Assembly (NCBI GenBank): GCA_964367945.1
Contig: CAYIZZ010000089.1
Coordinates: 1 to 9,999 of the forward strand
Origin: JAAYCI01 sp964367945
GTDB lineage: Bacteria > Bacillota > Clostridia > Oscillospirales > Ruminococcaceae
Length of the DNA stretch: 9,999 nt
Direction: 5' to 3'
This document shows positions 1 through 6,809 of this stretch, piece after piece (position 1 is the first letter of the stretch; each line of letters starts with the position of its first letter). Made by a program: the position numbers and the translations under genes. The notes under the pieces were generated by a model that saw only the letters and a program-made list of their open reading frames with translations, made no database searches and was not told the DNA's origin.

Positions 1-16
1 AAATTCTCTTTAACAT
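1..16 (-). CDS. Possible start of a leftward gene cut by the window edge
   Basis: An ATG at 14-16 on the minus strand opens a frame reading Met-Leu-Lys-Arg-Ile before the window ends. An AGGA (26-29, minus strand) lies nine bases upstream, which is an acceptable ribosome-binding-site spacing. A well-formed promoter lies about 60 bases further upstream. Only five codons are visible, so no product can be named and the start may be false. The call rests on promoter, leader, binding site and ATG being in the right order. Confidence 0.25.
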
Positions 17-36
17 TTATTATTATCCTAAATTAA

Positions 37-54
37 ATCCACTTTTGCGTGGAT
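37..54 (-). repeat. Small hairpin in the leader of the left-edge transcript
   Basis: ATCCAC and GTGGAT form a perfect 6-bp stem around a six-base loop. It lies between the leftward promoter (79-107) and the possible start codon at 14-16. On the minus strand it is followed by TTAATTTAGG, which is not a proper uridine tract, so a terminator or attenuator is unlikely. It may just be leader structure. Confidence 0.3.
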
Positions 55-78
55 CCATAATCATGAATTATCGTATAA

Positions 79-107
79 ATTATACTATACTATATTTATT
101 TTTGCAA
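79..107 (-). promoter_or_regulatory. Sigma-A-type promoter reading leftwards out of the window
   Basis: On the minus strand a -35 TTGCAA (102-107, four of six consensus bases) is separated by exactly 17 bases from a perfect -10 TATAAT (79-84). Transcription would begin near position 72 and run left. It lies downstream of the giant surface-protein gene and beyond that gene's hairpin, so it probably serves a separate gene to the left of the window. The surrounding DNA is AT-rich, so chance matches are easier here, but perfect spacing with a perfect -10 is good support. Confidence 0.55.
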
Positions 108-145
108 TATTAAACTTTTACCAATGTACTTTATTTGCACAACTA

Positions 146-178
146 AAACAACCGACAACTTAATGTTGTCGGTTGTTT
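146..178 (-). terminator. Intrinsic terminator of the giant surface-protein gene
   Basis: A perfect 14-bp stem (146-159 with 165-178) encloses a five-base loop. It begins 36 bases after the stop codon at 214-216. On the minus strand the distal arm ends in GTTGTTT and continues T-AGTT, so the uridine run is short but present. Plus-strand read-through would see a similar GTTGTTTAA tail, so weak two-way termination is possible. The position directly after the gene and the perfect stem make the call fairly safe. Confidence 0.75.
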
Positions 179-213
179 AATGTCATTAGGCTTTGTAATT
201 ATACACAAATATC

Positions 214-3200
214 CTATGCTTCTTGTAAGTCTTCTTCTTCGTCATCCTCATCTACTTTTTTCTTGCGAGCAATTATTGCTACAACAAGTTGAATGATGAA
301 GATCACTGCCATTGTAAGAGTCCATCTGTCAACTAATATCATGGGCAAACTCATGTCTTCTGTCAGAATGAACACTATGACTGAGAAAATTGCAACAAGA
401 ATGCTGAACAATCTAACTATGCCTTTACGTTTAACTTTTTGCTCTTCTTCCTCTTCTTCTTGTTCGTTCACGCTATTCATAGTTGCGTTTTGCATATCGT
501 CGTCTTCGTCTTCATCTTCTTCATCTTCACGTTTTTTACCGAAGTATCTGATTAAAAGAATAAGTGAAAGGATAGCTGTTGCCACTGTCAAAAGTAAGTT
601 GACAAGCGCCCACGCGGCAGTATTTGCAGCCTGTGGAACCACGGTGTCTTCAATCTCTACTGTATCATCATCCGTGGTGGGCTCATCTGCTAATGGTACC
701 GGCGGCTCATCTATCTCTACCGGTGGATCTGGTACTACCGGTGGATCTGGCACTACCGGAGGATCTGGTACTATGGGTGGTACCGGTGGTGGCCCCACCA
801 ATGCAGCTATTGTCAATGTTCCTGGTACATAAGTAACAGTATAGTTCGTAACTTCTGCCAGACCTGATGGCACTATAGGATATGTGCCCGCCGGTGAAGT
901 TGTACCTGCTGTTGTTGCCAATGTTACTGACAAACCTACGGCTCCGATAGTTTCGTTAAGTTTATATCCAAAACTTGTAAAGGTAAACGGTGGGTTCACC
1001 TCACCAAAGGTCTTCGTGTGGTCGCCTGCAACAACAATTATCGATGCTTTTGTAACCACTGTGTCTTCGGCAACTGCCCTTACTGTGTAGTTAGTAGCTT
1101 TTGTGTCAATGTCTGAAACGCTTGTAGGCTGAACGGTTACAGAACCCGGATAGGTGCCTGCGTCATCACCCACTGTGTAAGCTACGTCTACTTTAACGTC
1201 TGATGCGTCAATGCCGTATGTTGCTGCAGTTTCGCCAGGAACGAAGCCTGTTAATGTGTATGCAGCGTTAAAGGCAAGAGCTTCACCGTACTCAACTGTT
1301 TGTGCGCTTGGTGTAAGTACTAGTTCAAGCGGATTAACAGTTATTGTACCATTTGTATAGCTGAATGTGTAGTTTGTTGTGCGGTTTGCTAGCGCTGCGT
1401 TTGTTGCCACTTGGTCTATGGACAAGTCATAAATAGTGTTAACATCTGCGCCTTGTGTGTAAGCTGTGCTAAGTACGATGTCTGAATCTACTATTCCAAG
1501 TGAGGCAGCGGTGTCGCCTGATGCAAAATCTGTTGCTGTAATTGTGTATTCACCTGTCAAGGTTGGAATTGGGTCATTGTAATCTACAATTAAGTTGTTA
1601 GCTGTAATTGCTACTACACGTGGATCAACTTCAAATTCGCTACTAGCTGTTGATAGTGTGTAGTTTTCAAGAACACGATCGGTTGGATCTTTAGGTGTTA
1701 CACTTGCATTTGTAATTGTAATTGGATATTTGCCAGCATCACTTGTGTTTGTGTATGTTGTTGTAATATCAACATCAACTTTACTTTCATCACTTCCAAG
1801 GAATGTTGTATCTGTGTAAGTGAAGGTAGGTACAGGATCTTTGTAGTCAATGTTTGAAACAGTGTTTGCGGCTATATGTAACGGTGCAGCAGTAATGCTT
1901 GGATGATCTGTATCCACTGCATCATTGTAGTTTATAAGGCTTGCTGTTATGCGAACGCTTAAATCTTCATTGTTAGTAGAAGCGCCTGTTGCTTCCCAAA
2001 CATTTGTCACTCTTTGTGCCTGCACATCTGCTTCAGTGCTTCCGGACCAAGTAGTGCCATCCCAGCTGTATTCGAATCTCAACTGCAAGTTAGGATGTGT
2101 TGTGCTGTCTATTTCAACTGCCGGAGTAGTTGGGTCATTATCATCGTCTAAATATACAGCATAGTCTGCAATGGGTGCGTGTGAGCTTGCATTATATTCG
2201 TCATTGTAAGCGAAAAGTTCAACGCTTAGGCCTGTGTTATTAACTAAACTCAATACACCGTCTACCAAATTCAGACGATAGTTCTCAAGGCTTGTTACAG
2301 AAGTGCCACTATTGTCGTTCAAAGCCAACCTGACATAGTAGCTACCGCTAACAGGTGATGTGTTGGTTGCATCTGTTGAATAAGCAGCTGTTAAGCCTAA
2401 GCTTGATAAGCTCTCGCCGCCAACGAATCCTTCGCCTGTTTTTACACTATAACCCAACTGGCCTGTCACCAATTGATGGAACACTTTATTTGCTTGATCT
2501 GAATATACCATGCCATAAGTTATGCCGGTAACATCATTTGCCTCTAAAGTTAAAGGTGCTTTTTCAATCAACGGATACACTGTTACAGATCTTGAGCGAA
2601 GACCTGTAGCTGTAGCTGTAATTGTGACAGCATATTTGCCGTAATCTGCATCAGTAGCTTGTGAAGCTGTTGAAAGTACTTCTACATTTGCGTTTGTAAT
2701 TCCGCTAATTTCAGCATTAACTGCATCTAGGTCTGTATATTTTGCAGCAGGCACATTAGTAGTTCCATAGCTTATAGCTAAATCTGCGTTTGTTGTGTAG
2801 TTTAGCGCTATCAGCCTATCGTGAGACTGTGCATCATAAGTGCCTGTGTATGCTGTAGCATTAAGGGTTACAAAATCCTTCAAATCAAGATACACGAAGA
2901 ATGTTGTGTTAGTGCCTATATTTTTAGTAGTGATATTACTTGGGTTAACAACATAATCATCACTTGTCACTGTGTAGCCATTCATGGTGTTTGAATAATT
3001 TGCAGGTACGATATTCAAACCTAAAGCTGCTACATCAACTGTACCCGGATAAATCTCAGCTGAGGTATGAGTAAATCCGCCGGCTAGAGTGTGGCTGTTT
3101 GTTCCGTTTCCGTCTGCGTCAAAATTCTCAAACAAATATTGTACGTTGTAGCTCACCTTTGGAACAACATCATATACAAAGGTAATTATTGTTGTAGCAT

Positions 3201-6200
3201 TGGCGTTCATTTGTTTTGTTTGTGACGCAACCTTTGCTGTGTAGCCGGAAATCCCCTTGCTATAGAACACTTCGTAGGCATTTCCTGTTTTGCCGATATC
3301 TGCAGTTGCAATTTCGGTTTCCATGCCGGCTGAATCCATGGTTACATATCTGATCGTGTAATCAAATTCTGCTGCGCTTGTTGCGTAGTTAATAGTAATA
3401 ATATTAGATCCTTTTTCAACTACGTATGCGCCTATACCGGCTGCGTTAAGTATAACGCTATCTTTTGTGGTGCCATCAACTGTTACTGTAGCTGAAGTTG
3501 CTGTGTATGTGTCTTGCGGCCAACCTTTTAATTTAAGATCATCGCTAGAAAGAGCTGTTAGGGTAACATCTTCACCTGTGCTTGAAAGCACGGTTTGCTC
3601 TGTGTACACATTAGCGCCACTTTTGTGAACGATTGTGTAGTTTGTGCCTGCCTCATGATAAACAGCTTTTAGCTGAATATCTCTGTTAACAGCAATGCCG
3701 AACACATATGGGTATTGAGCGATAATATCTTCGCCATTTGTATCTTGGCCGATAATTTCAAACCAACCTACAAAATCTTGTCCTTCGGGAGGAGTTAATG
3801 TGGGATATTCTTGACTAACTTTAGTTTCTGTTAGCTCTTTACCGTTATCAATATCGAAATCCTTCACATTTTCGCCGTTGTTTGGGAATAAATCCACATG
3901 GTATTGCTCAGGTATCCATTTAGCATAAACCATGTAATCAGAGTTTGGCATTATGCCACCGGCAGTTGGGTCAAACTTTGTCGCATCAGACATAGCGTTG
4001 TAATCTTCAGTTATATACCATCCACCGAAAGTATATCCATCTTTTGTGGGTATTACGCTATTAGCAAGCAAGCCTGACATCAATTTGAGAGTGCTATTTT
4101 TCATGTAGCTAAACTGCTCGCCGTATTTGACATTTTCTATTATATAGTTGCCGCTATCAGCATCTACAGTGTAGCCAGCCGGTAATTGGCCACCCATTAA
4201 GTTATATTCAAAGTCATATGTATTGCGGGTATAATAGAAGTTTCCGAACATTGTAGCCGCAGGTGTGCCATATGATCCGCCGCTTACACGAGTTGATGTG
4301 AAAGTTTGGGGAGTTCTAATAGAAGTGAACCCTAAAACAGCCTTTTGACCTAATGATCCCCAATTATAACGCATGGTTTGTGTTTTGTCCGGGTTTAAAG
4401 TAAAGGAAAGGCCCGCATGCTCTGCTGCAACTTGACCCGATATAGCAGAGTAAAGCACATCGTATTGATCTCTTGTTAATTGGTCTAGATCAGAGTCGTC
4501 ACCTGTATAGTCTTGTAAAATATCAAGCTCTGCATCTGTTGCCTCATAGTAGTACATAATTCTTGTATACGAAGTCTGTACAGATGCGTTTTCAGTAAAG
4601 GTTAAAGTTGTGATACTAGCATCTGTTGGCAACATGCCGTTTGAAAGGTGTATTTCTTTCAGGCCTGTTGATACACCACCAAGAGGTGCGGGAACAGAGC
4701 GTGGATAAGTCCAGTGGTGATAGTTATCACTTGCTTCAAAAGTAACACCAGCCGAATCAAGGCCAGTTCTTGTTGGCCATTCCAGTGTTATATCATCGCC
4801 CAATTTAGCATAGAAAGTGTAGGTTCCTTGTGCAGAACCTATATTATTATTATATGTATCAGTGTGATATTTTGCATCCACTGAATTACCGGCGTATAAA
4901 GTACCGCCCAAGTATAACCACGATTTGACAAAATTGAAGTTCAGCGTGTAAACAGTTCTTGTGTAGTAAACATTAATTGTTGTAGATCCGTCGCCGTTAA
5001 TTGTTACGTTGGTTAAATCTTCGTTCCAGGCAAATTCAAACCCGGTTTTCAAATCTTCGGGTACATCTGCTGGAATTGTGGGGGTAGCTCCCGCTTGGCC
5101 TGTTTGATTGCTTGAAGAATGGAACACATAATTATCTGTGTTTTTCTCTTCAGCTGTGCCTTTTAGGCTTTGATCATTATCAATGCTATCATCTAGATTT
5201 TCTTTTTCTGCCCAATATAGAACAGTGTAGTTAACAGGATTTGCCTCCCAAACGGCAATATATTTTTCGCCTGTTTGTGGCATTACAACTACAGCGTCTT
5301 TTACAATAGCTGCTAGAATATTAGTAGGATCGGATTCAAGCGCCCATCCTTTGAAAGTATAGCCAGGTCTTGTTGGATCAGCGGGTATTGTGATATTTGT
5401 ACCCCATTGTGCGCTTAAAGGCGCAACAGAACTGCCACCGTCTGAATTAAACATTATATTCTGAACAGTGCGGTTATATTTCAGTTCAATAACATAGCCG
5501 TCGCTGGGTATTGCAACCATTGTTAAAGGCGCTGCAAGCTCATAGCCGGCAATAGTTTTTGCTGTAGGTGTTACAAAAGCACCCTTGCTGGCAGAACCCG
5601 AGGTTGTTGAATCCTCTGTGTATGTGCCATTAGCATTTTGAATCATGTGCTTAACAGTGTAGTTAACGCTTGTGTTTGATGTATAGCTAACGGTAATTGT
5701 AGCATCCTCATTAGCACTATAATTGTACAAAACACCTTCTGTCGGAATATCATACTTCGCAGATGTTCCACCCACCTTGATAGTTGCACTATCAAAGTTA
5801 AAATCAGCGTTTACTGTAGGCAAGGCTACGCCTTGGGTGAATGTGTGACCTTTTTCAACAACTGCAACATAGTCGTTTGTCACTTTGTCACTACCTACTA
5901 CATATTCAATAGTAACAGTTACTTTGTCGGGAGCAGCTGTGAACTGAGCTGTTGTTTCGTATTTATTAACGCCACCTTCAACGTATACGAAACTTTCCAA
6001 AAGTTTGTCCCATCCGGTGAAAACACTATCGGCTTTACTGGGGTTTTGATCACCGGGATAAGCAGGGATTGTTCCCTCATGGAAGGTAACTGTTTGATCC
6101 GGCTGACCCTCCACTTTGAATGTAACATCAAAAGTTTTGGAAGCTGCTTCACCGGCGCCTATTGTCGCTGGCGTTGCGCCGCCGCTACCATCGCCCTGCT

Positions 6201-6327
6201 CTGCCGCAGTTCCTCCTGTTTGCGCAAAAACACTAAACGGCATAAACGTAAATAGCATCACGATAAGTAATGCCATGCTCGTTATGCGTTTTGCAATTGC
6301 TTTACTATTTTTATTTCTATTTGCCAC
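214..6327 (-). CDS. Giant InlB/MBG-repeat surface protein with triple-membrane anchor
   Basis: Encodes 2037 residues, from a GTG start with GGAGG seven bases upstream (an in-frame stop lies just before). Residues 1-35 form a signal peptide (KR n-region, hydrophobic core, VFA at the cut). InlB-type repeats, with GYTFKGW or GYTFGGW signatures and AVW/AKW ends, lie near 289-362 and 704-806, with weaker ones near 65-135 and 809-890. MucBP-like units lie near 222-288, 987-1053 and 1058-1147. Two modules share the pattern A-Y-x-x-x-Y-[DN]-A-x-S-H (about 1152-1256 and 1366-1482). MBG-type domains lie near 1257-1362, 1481-1569, 1571-1666, 1667-1760 and 1761-1842, several ending in TNYT...GT[IL]T. A Pro-Asp-Pro spacer (1844-1877) precedes helices at about 1904-1927, 1970-1989 and 2003-2020, with acidic stretches between and after. 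There is no cysteine and no C-terminal LPXTG. The likely role is adhesion or cell-surface structure; the ligand is unknown. Residues 455-700 match no family I can name. Confidence 0.9.
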   Translation of the reverse strand: MANRNKNSKAIAKRITSMALLIVMLFTFMPFSVFAQTGGTAAEQGDGSGGATPATIGAGEAASKTFDVTFKVEGQPDQTVTFHEGTIPAYPGDQNPSKADSVFTGWDKLLESFVYVEGGVNKYETTAQFTAAPDKVTVTIEYVVGSDKVTNDYVAVVEKGHTFTQGVALPTVNADFNFDSATIKVGGTSAKYDIPTEGVLYNYSANEDATITVSYTSNTSVNYTVKHMIQNANGTYTEDSTTSGSASKGAFVTPTAKTIAGYELAAPLTMVAIPSDGYVIELKYNRTVQNIMFNSDGGSSVAPLSAQWGTNITIPADPTRPGYTFKGWALESDPTNILAAIVKDAVVVMPQTGEKYIAVWEANPVNYTVLYWAEKENLDDSIDNDQSLKGTAEEKNTDNYVFHSSSNQTGQAGATPTIPADVPEDLKTGFEFAWNEDLTNVTINGDGSTTINVYYTRTVYTLNFNFVKSWLYLGGTLYAGNSVDAKYHTDTYNNNIGSAQGTYTFYAKLGDDITLEWPTRTGLDSAGVTFEASDNYHHWTYPRSVPAPLGGVSTGLKEIHLSNGMLPTDASITTLTFTENASVQTSYTRIMYYYEATDAELDILQDYTGDDSDLDQLTRDQYDVLYSAISGQVAAEHAGLSFTLNPDKTQTMRYNWGSLGQKAVLGFTSIRTPQTFTSTRVSGGSYGTPAATMFGNFYYTRNTYDFEYNLMGGQLPAGYTVDADSGNYIIENVKYGEQFSYMKNSTLKLMSGLLANSVIPTKDGYTFGGWYITEDYNAMSDATKFDPTAGGIMPNSDYMVYAKWIPEQYHVDLFPNNGENVKDFDIDNGKELTETKVSQEYPTLTPPEGQDFVGWFEIIGQDTNGEDIIAQYPYVFGIAVNRDIQLKAVYHEAGTNYTIVHKSGANVYTEQTVLSSTGEDVTLTALSSDDLKLKGWPQDTYTATSATVTVDGTTKDSVILNAAGIGAYVVEKGSNIITINYATSAAEFDYTIRYVTMDSAGMETEIATADIGKTGNAYEVFYSKGISGYTAKVASQTKQMNANATTIITFVYDVVPKVSYNVQYLFENFDADGNGTNSHTLAGGFTHTSAEIYPGTVDVAALGLNIVPANYSNTMNGYTVTSDDYVVNPSNITTKNIGTNTTFFVYLDLKDFVTLNATAYTGTYDAQSHDRLIALNYTTNADLAISYGTTNVPAAKYTDLDAVNAEISGITNANVEVLSTASQATDADYGKYAVTITATATGLRSRSVTVYPLIEKAPLTLEANDVTGITYGMVYSDQANKVFHQLVTGQLGYSVKTGEGFVGGESLSSLGLTAAYSTDATNTSPVSGSYYVRLALNDNSGTSVTSLENYRLNLVDGVLSLVNNTGLSVELFAYNDEYNASSHAPIADYAVYLDDDNDPTTPAVEIDSTTHPNLQLRFEYSWDGTTWSGSTEADVQAQRVTNVWEATGASTNNEDLSVRITASLINYNDAVDTDHPSITAAPLHIAANTVSNIDYKDPVPTFTYTDTTFLGSDESKVDVDITTTYTNTSDAGKYPITITNASVTPKDPTDRVLENYTLSTASSEFEVDPRVVAITANNLIVDYNDPIPTLTGEYTITATDFASGDTAASLGIVDSDIVLSTAYTQGADVNTIYDLSIDQVATNAALANRTTNYTFSYTNGTITVNPLELVLTPSAQTVEYGEALAFNAAYTLTGFVPGETAATYGIDASDVKVDVAYTVGDDAGTYPGSVTVQPTSVSDIDTKATNYTVRAVAEDTVVTKASIIVVAGDHTKTFGEVNPPFTFTSFGYKLNETIGAVGLSVTLATTAGTTSPAGTYPIVPSGLAEVTNYTVTYVPGTLTIAALVGPPPVPPIVPDPPVVPDPPVVPDPPVEIDEPPVPLADEPTTDDDTVEIEDTVVPQAANTAAWALVNLLLTVATAILSLILLIRYFGKKREDEEDEDEDDDMQNATMNSVNEQEEEEEEQKVKRKGIVRLFSILVAIFSVIVFILTEDMSLPMILVDRWTLTMAVIFIIQLVVAIIARKKKVDEDDEEEDLQEA
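722..775 (-). repeat. Three tandem 18-bp copies encoding Pro-Asp-Pro-Pro-Val-Val
   Basis: Three consecutive 18-bp units (722-739, 740-757, 758-775) of the form GGTGGATCTGGTACTACC (plus strand) differ by only a few bases. In the surface protein they encode the VPDPPV spacer just before the first membrane helix. Such proline-rich spacers usually span the cell wall. The near-identity at DNA level suggests recent copy-number change by slippage, so spacer length may vary between strains. Confidence 0.8.
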
Positions 6328-6334
6328 AATAATT

Positions 6335-6339
6335 CCTCC
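6335..6339 (-). promoter_or_regulatory. Ribosome binding site fixing the GTG start of the surface protein
   Basis: GGAGG on the minus strand stands seven bases before the GTG at 6325-6327. The GTG is followed directly by the basic segment and hydrophobic core of a signal peptide, and an in-frame TAA lies a few codons upstream. This makes GTG, rather than a later ATG, the most likely start. Confidence 0.8.
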
Positions 6340-6381
6340 ATAAAATGGTTAAACTTTACGTACACTTAATGTTTATATTAC

Positions 6382-6414
6382 ATTTATTCACAGATAGTAT
6401 CATATTTATTCACA
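6382..6414 (-). promoter_or_regulatory. Paired TGTGAATAAAT direct repeats flanking a possible -10 of the surface-protein gene
   Basis: Two identical 11-base copies of TGTGAATAAAT (minus strand) occupy 6382-6392 and 6404-6414, spaced 22 bases start to start, close to two helical turns. Between them lies TATGAT (6399-6404, five of six -10 consensus bases), about 72 bases from the GTG start. The -35 position holds only a poor match (TTACAT). A regulated or activator-dependent promoter with tandem protein sites on one face of the DNA is a reasonable inference. AT-richness makes shorter repeats common, but 11 identical bases at this spacing is less expected. Confidence 0.35.
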
Positions 6415-6528
6415 ACAAGCAATGTAATTAGCCGCAGGTAACGTTCAAAAGTACTATTATCTCCCAATTGCACAAAAAACCTATATAATTTATTGTGATT
6501 TTTTACTTCAAGAATTTTAAATATTTTT

Positions 6529-6542
6529 TGTACAATCGTACA
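6529..6542. repeat. 14-base palindrome TGTAC-AATC-GTACA
   Basis: Two perfect 5-base half sites flank a four-base centre. The dyad shape resembles operators of dimeric repressors, but no regulator gene is present in the window and there is only one copy, so the function is unknown. Confidence 0.3.
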
Positions 6543-6565
6543 TTTAAAGTGGATTTTGCCGGTTA

Positions 6566-6593
6566 TTCCTCCTATAAAATTATCCATTTTATA
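6566..6593 (-). repeat. 21-base palindrome followed by an orphan GGAGG
   Basis: TATAAAAT and ATTTTATA form a perfect 8-bp stem around GGATA (6573-6593). On the minus strand this is directly followed by GGAGGAAT, a perfect Shine-Dalgarno sequence with no start codon at a usable distance. The segment ATTTTATAGGAGGAAT and a GGCAAA just after it resemble the real initiation region of the surface-protein gene about 230 bases downstream. It could be a decayed initiation site, a leader hairpin, or an operator. Confidence 0.35.
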
Positions 6594-6641
6594 AGCATCA
6601 AACTGCACTCCATTACCACTTTATTTTATGCATAATACATG

Positions 6642-6650
6642 TGTTATACT
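6642..6650 (+). promoter_or_regulatory. Weak rightward extended -10 element
   Basis: TGT-TATACT matches the TGn extended -10 form, with five of six bases in the hexamer. No recognisable -35 lies at 16-18 bases. It would add a leader of about 150 bases to the small membrane-protein transcript. The nearer promoter at 6749-6757 is better, so this is at most a secondary start. Confidence 0.25.
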
Positions 6651-6748
6651 GGTCAAATCACCTGTTATCCTCATTACCAAATCCATCTCCCGGTTTTATC
6701 CAAAAAACAACATCTTTTTTATAAGGCTGATTCTTTTTGTAAAAATTA

Positions 6749-6757
6749 TGATATAAT
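6749..6757 (+). promoter_or_regulatory. Extended -10 promoter of the small membrane-protein gene
   Basis: TGA-TATAAT is a perfect extended -10 (TGn plus consensus hexamer at 6752-6757). The -35 region is poor, as is tolerated by extended -10 promoters. Transcription would begin near 6764, about 46 bases before the ATG of the 50-residue peptide and immediately before a 21-base inverted repeat. Confidence 0.65.
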
Positions 6758-6765
6758 AATCAAGG

Positions 6766-6786
6766 TAAAGGATATTTTATCCTTTA
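6766..6786 (+). promoter_or_regulatory. Perfect 9-bp inverted repeat at the transcript start
   Basis: TAAAGGATA and TATCCTTTA are perfect inverted copies around TTT. The element starts about two bases after the predicted transcription start and ends eight bases before the AAGGAG. As DNA it is positioned as a repressor operator; as RNA it would be a hairpin at the very 5' end, which can protect a message from decay. The sequence alone does not decide between these. Confidence 0.5.
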
Positions 6787-6794
6787 ATATAAAT

Positions 6795-6800
6795 AAGGAG
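6795..6800 (+). promoter_or_regulatory. Ribosome binding site of the small membrane-protein gene
   Basis: AAGGAG stands nine bases before the ATG at 6810. This strong match is the main evidence that the very short reading frame is translated. Confidence 0.75.
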
Positions 6801-6809
6801 TGAGTGCAC

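Larger units (their letters stand above)
6328..6809. other. 482-bp divergent intergenic region
   Basis: This stretch separates the leftward surface-protein gene from the rightward small membrane-protein gene. It is AT-rich and contains, from left to right: the surface-protein ribosome binding site; two TGTGAATAAAT direct repeats around a possible -10; a 14-base palindrome (6529-6542); a 21-base palindrome next to an orphan GGAGG (6566-6593); a weak rightward extended -10 (6642-6650); a strong rightward extended -10 (6749-6757); and a 21-base inverted repeat (6766-6786). I see no convincing protein-coding gene or structured RNA gene. A 78-codon open frame on the minus strand (stop at 6384-6386) lacks a usable start signal. 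Confidence 0.7.

Noticed and set aside
722..775. Short regular repeats as a possible CRISPR array
   Set aside because: The units are directly contiguous 18-mers without spacers and encode an in-frame proline spacer of the surface protein.
293..832. 179-codon plus-strand open frame with Ser-rich and Thr/Gly-rich tracts
   Set aside because: It is antisense to the C-terminal acidic and Pro-Asp coding region of the surface protein. The poly-Ser and Gly-Gly-Ser-Gly runs are the complement of Glu/Asp and proline codons, and no ribosome binding site is evident.
4618..4640. LPT-containing MLPTD in the surface protein as a sortase signal
   Set aside because: It lies near residue 567, far from the C-terminus, lacks the Gly, and is not followed by a hydrophobic helix and basic tail.
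5833..6343. Plus-strand open frames of 140 and 75 codons opposite the signal-peptide end of the surface protein
   Set aside because: They lie fully or almost fully within the well-supported minus-strand gene and show no domain features.
6384..6608. 74-residue minus-strand frame (GTG start) in front of the surface protein
   Set aside because: GGAG abuts the GTG with no spacer, the frame overlaps the palindromes and the putative promoter of the next gene, and the product has no recognisable motif. Weakly possible as a remnant, not supported as a gene.
6640..6672. TTGACC on the minus strand as a -35 for the surface-protein gene
   Set aside because: Five of six -35 bases match, but no acceptable -10 occurs at 16-18 bases; TATTAT is only 13 bases away.
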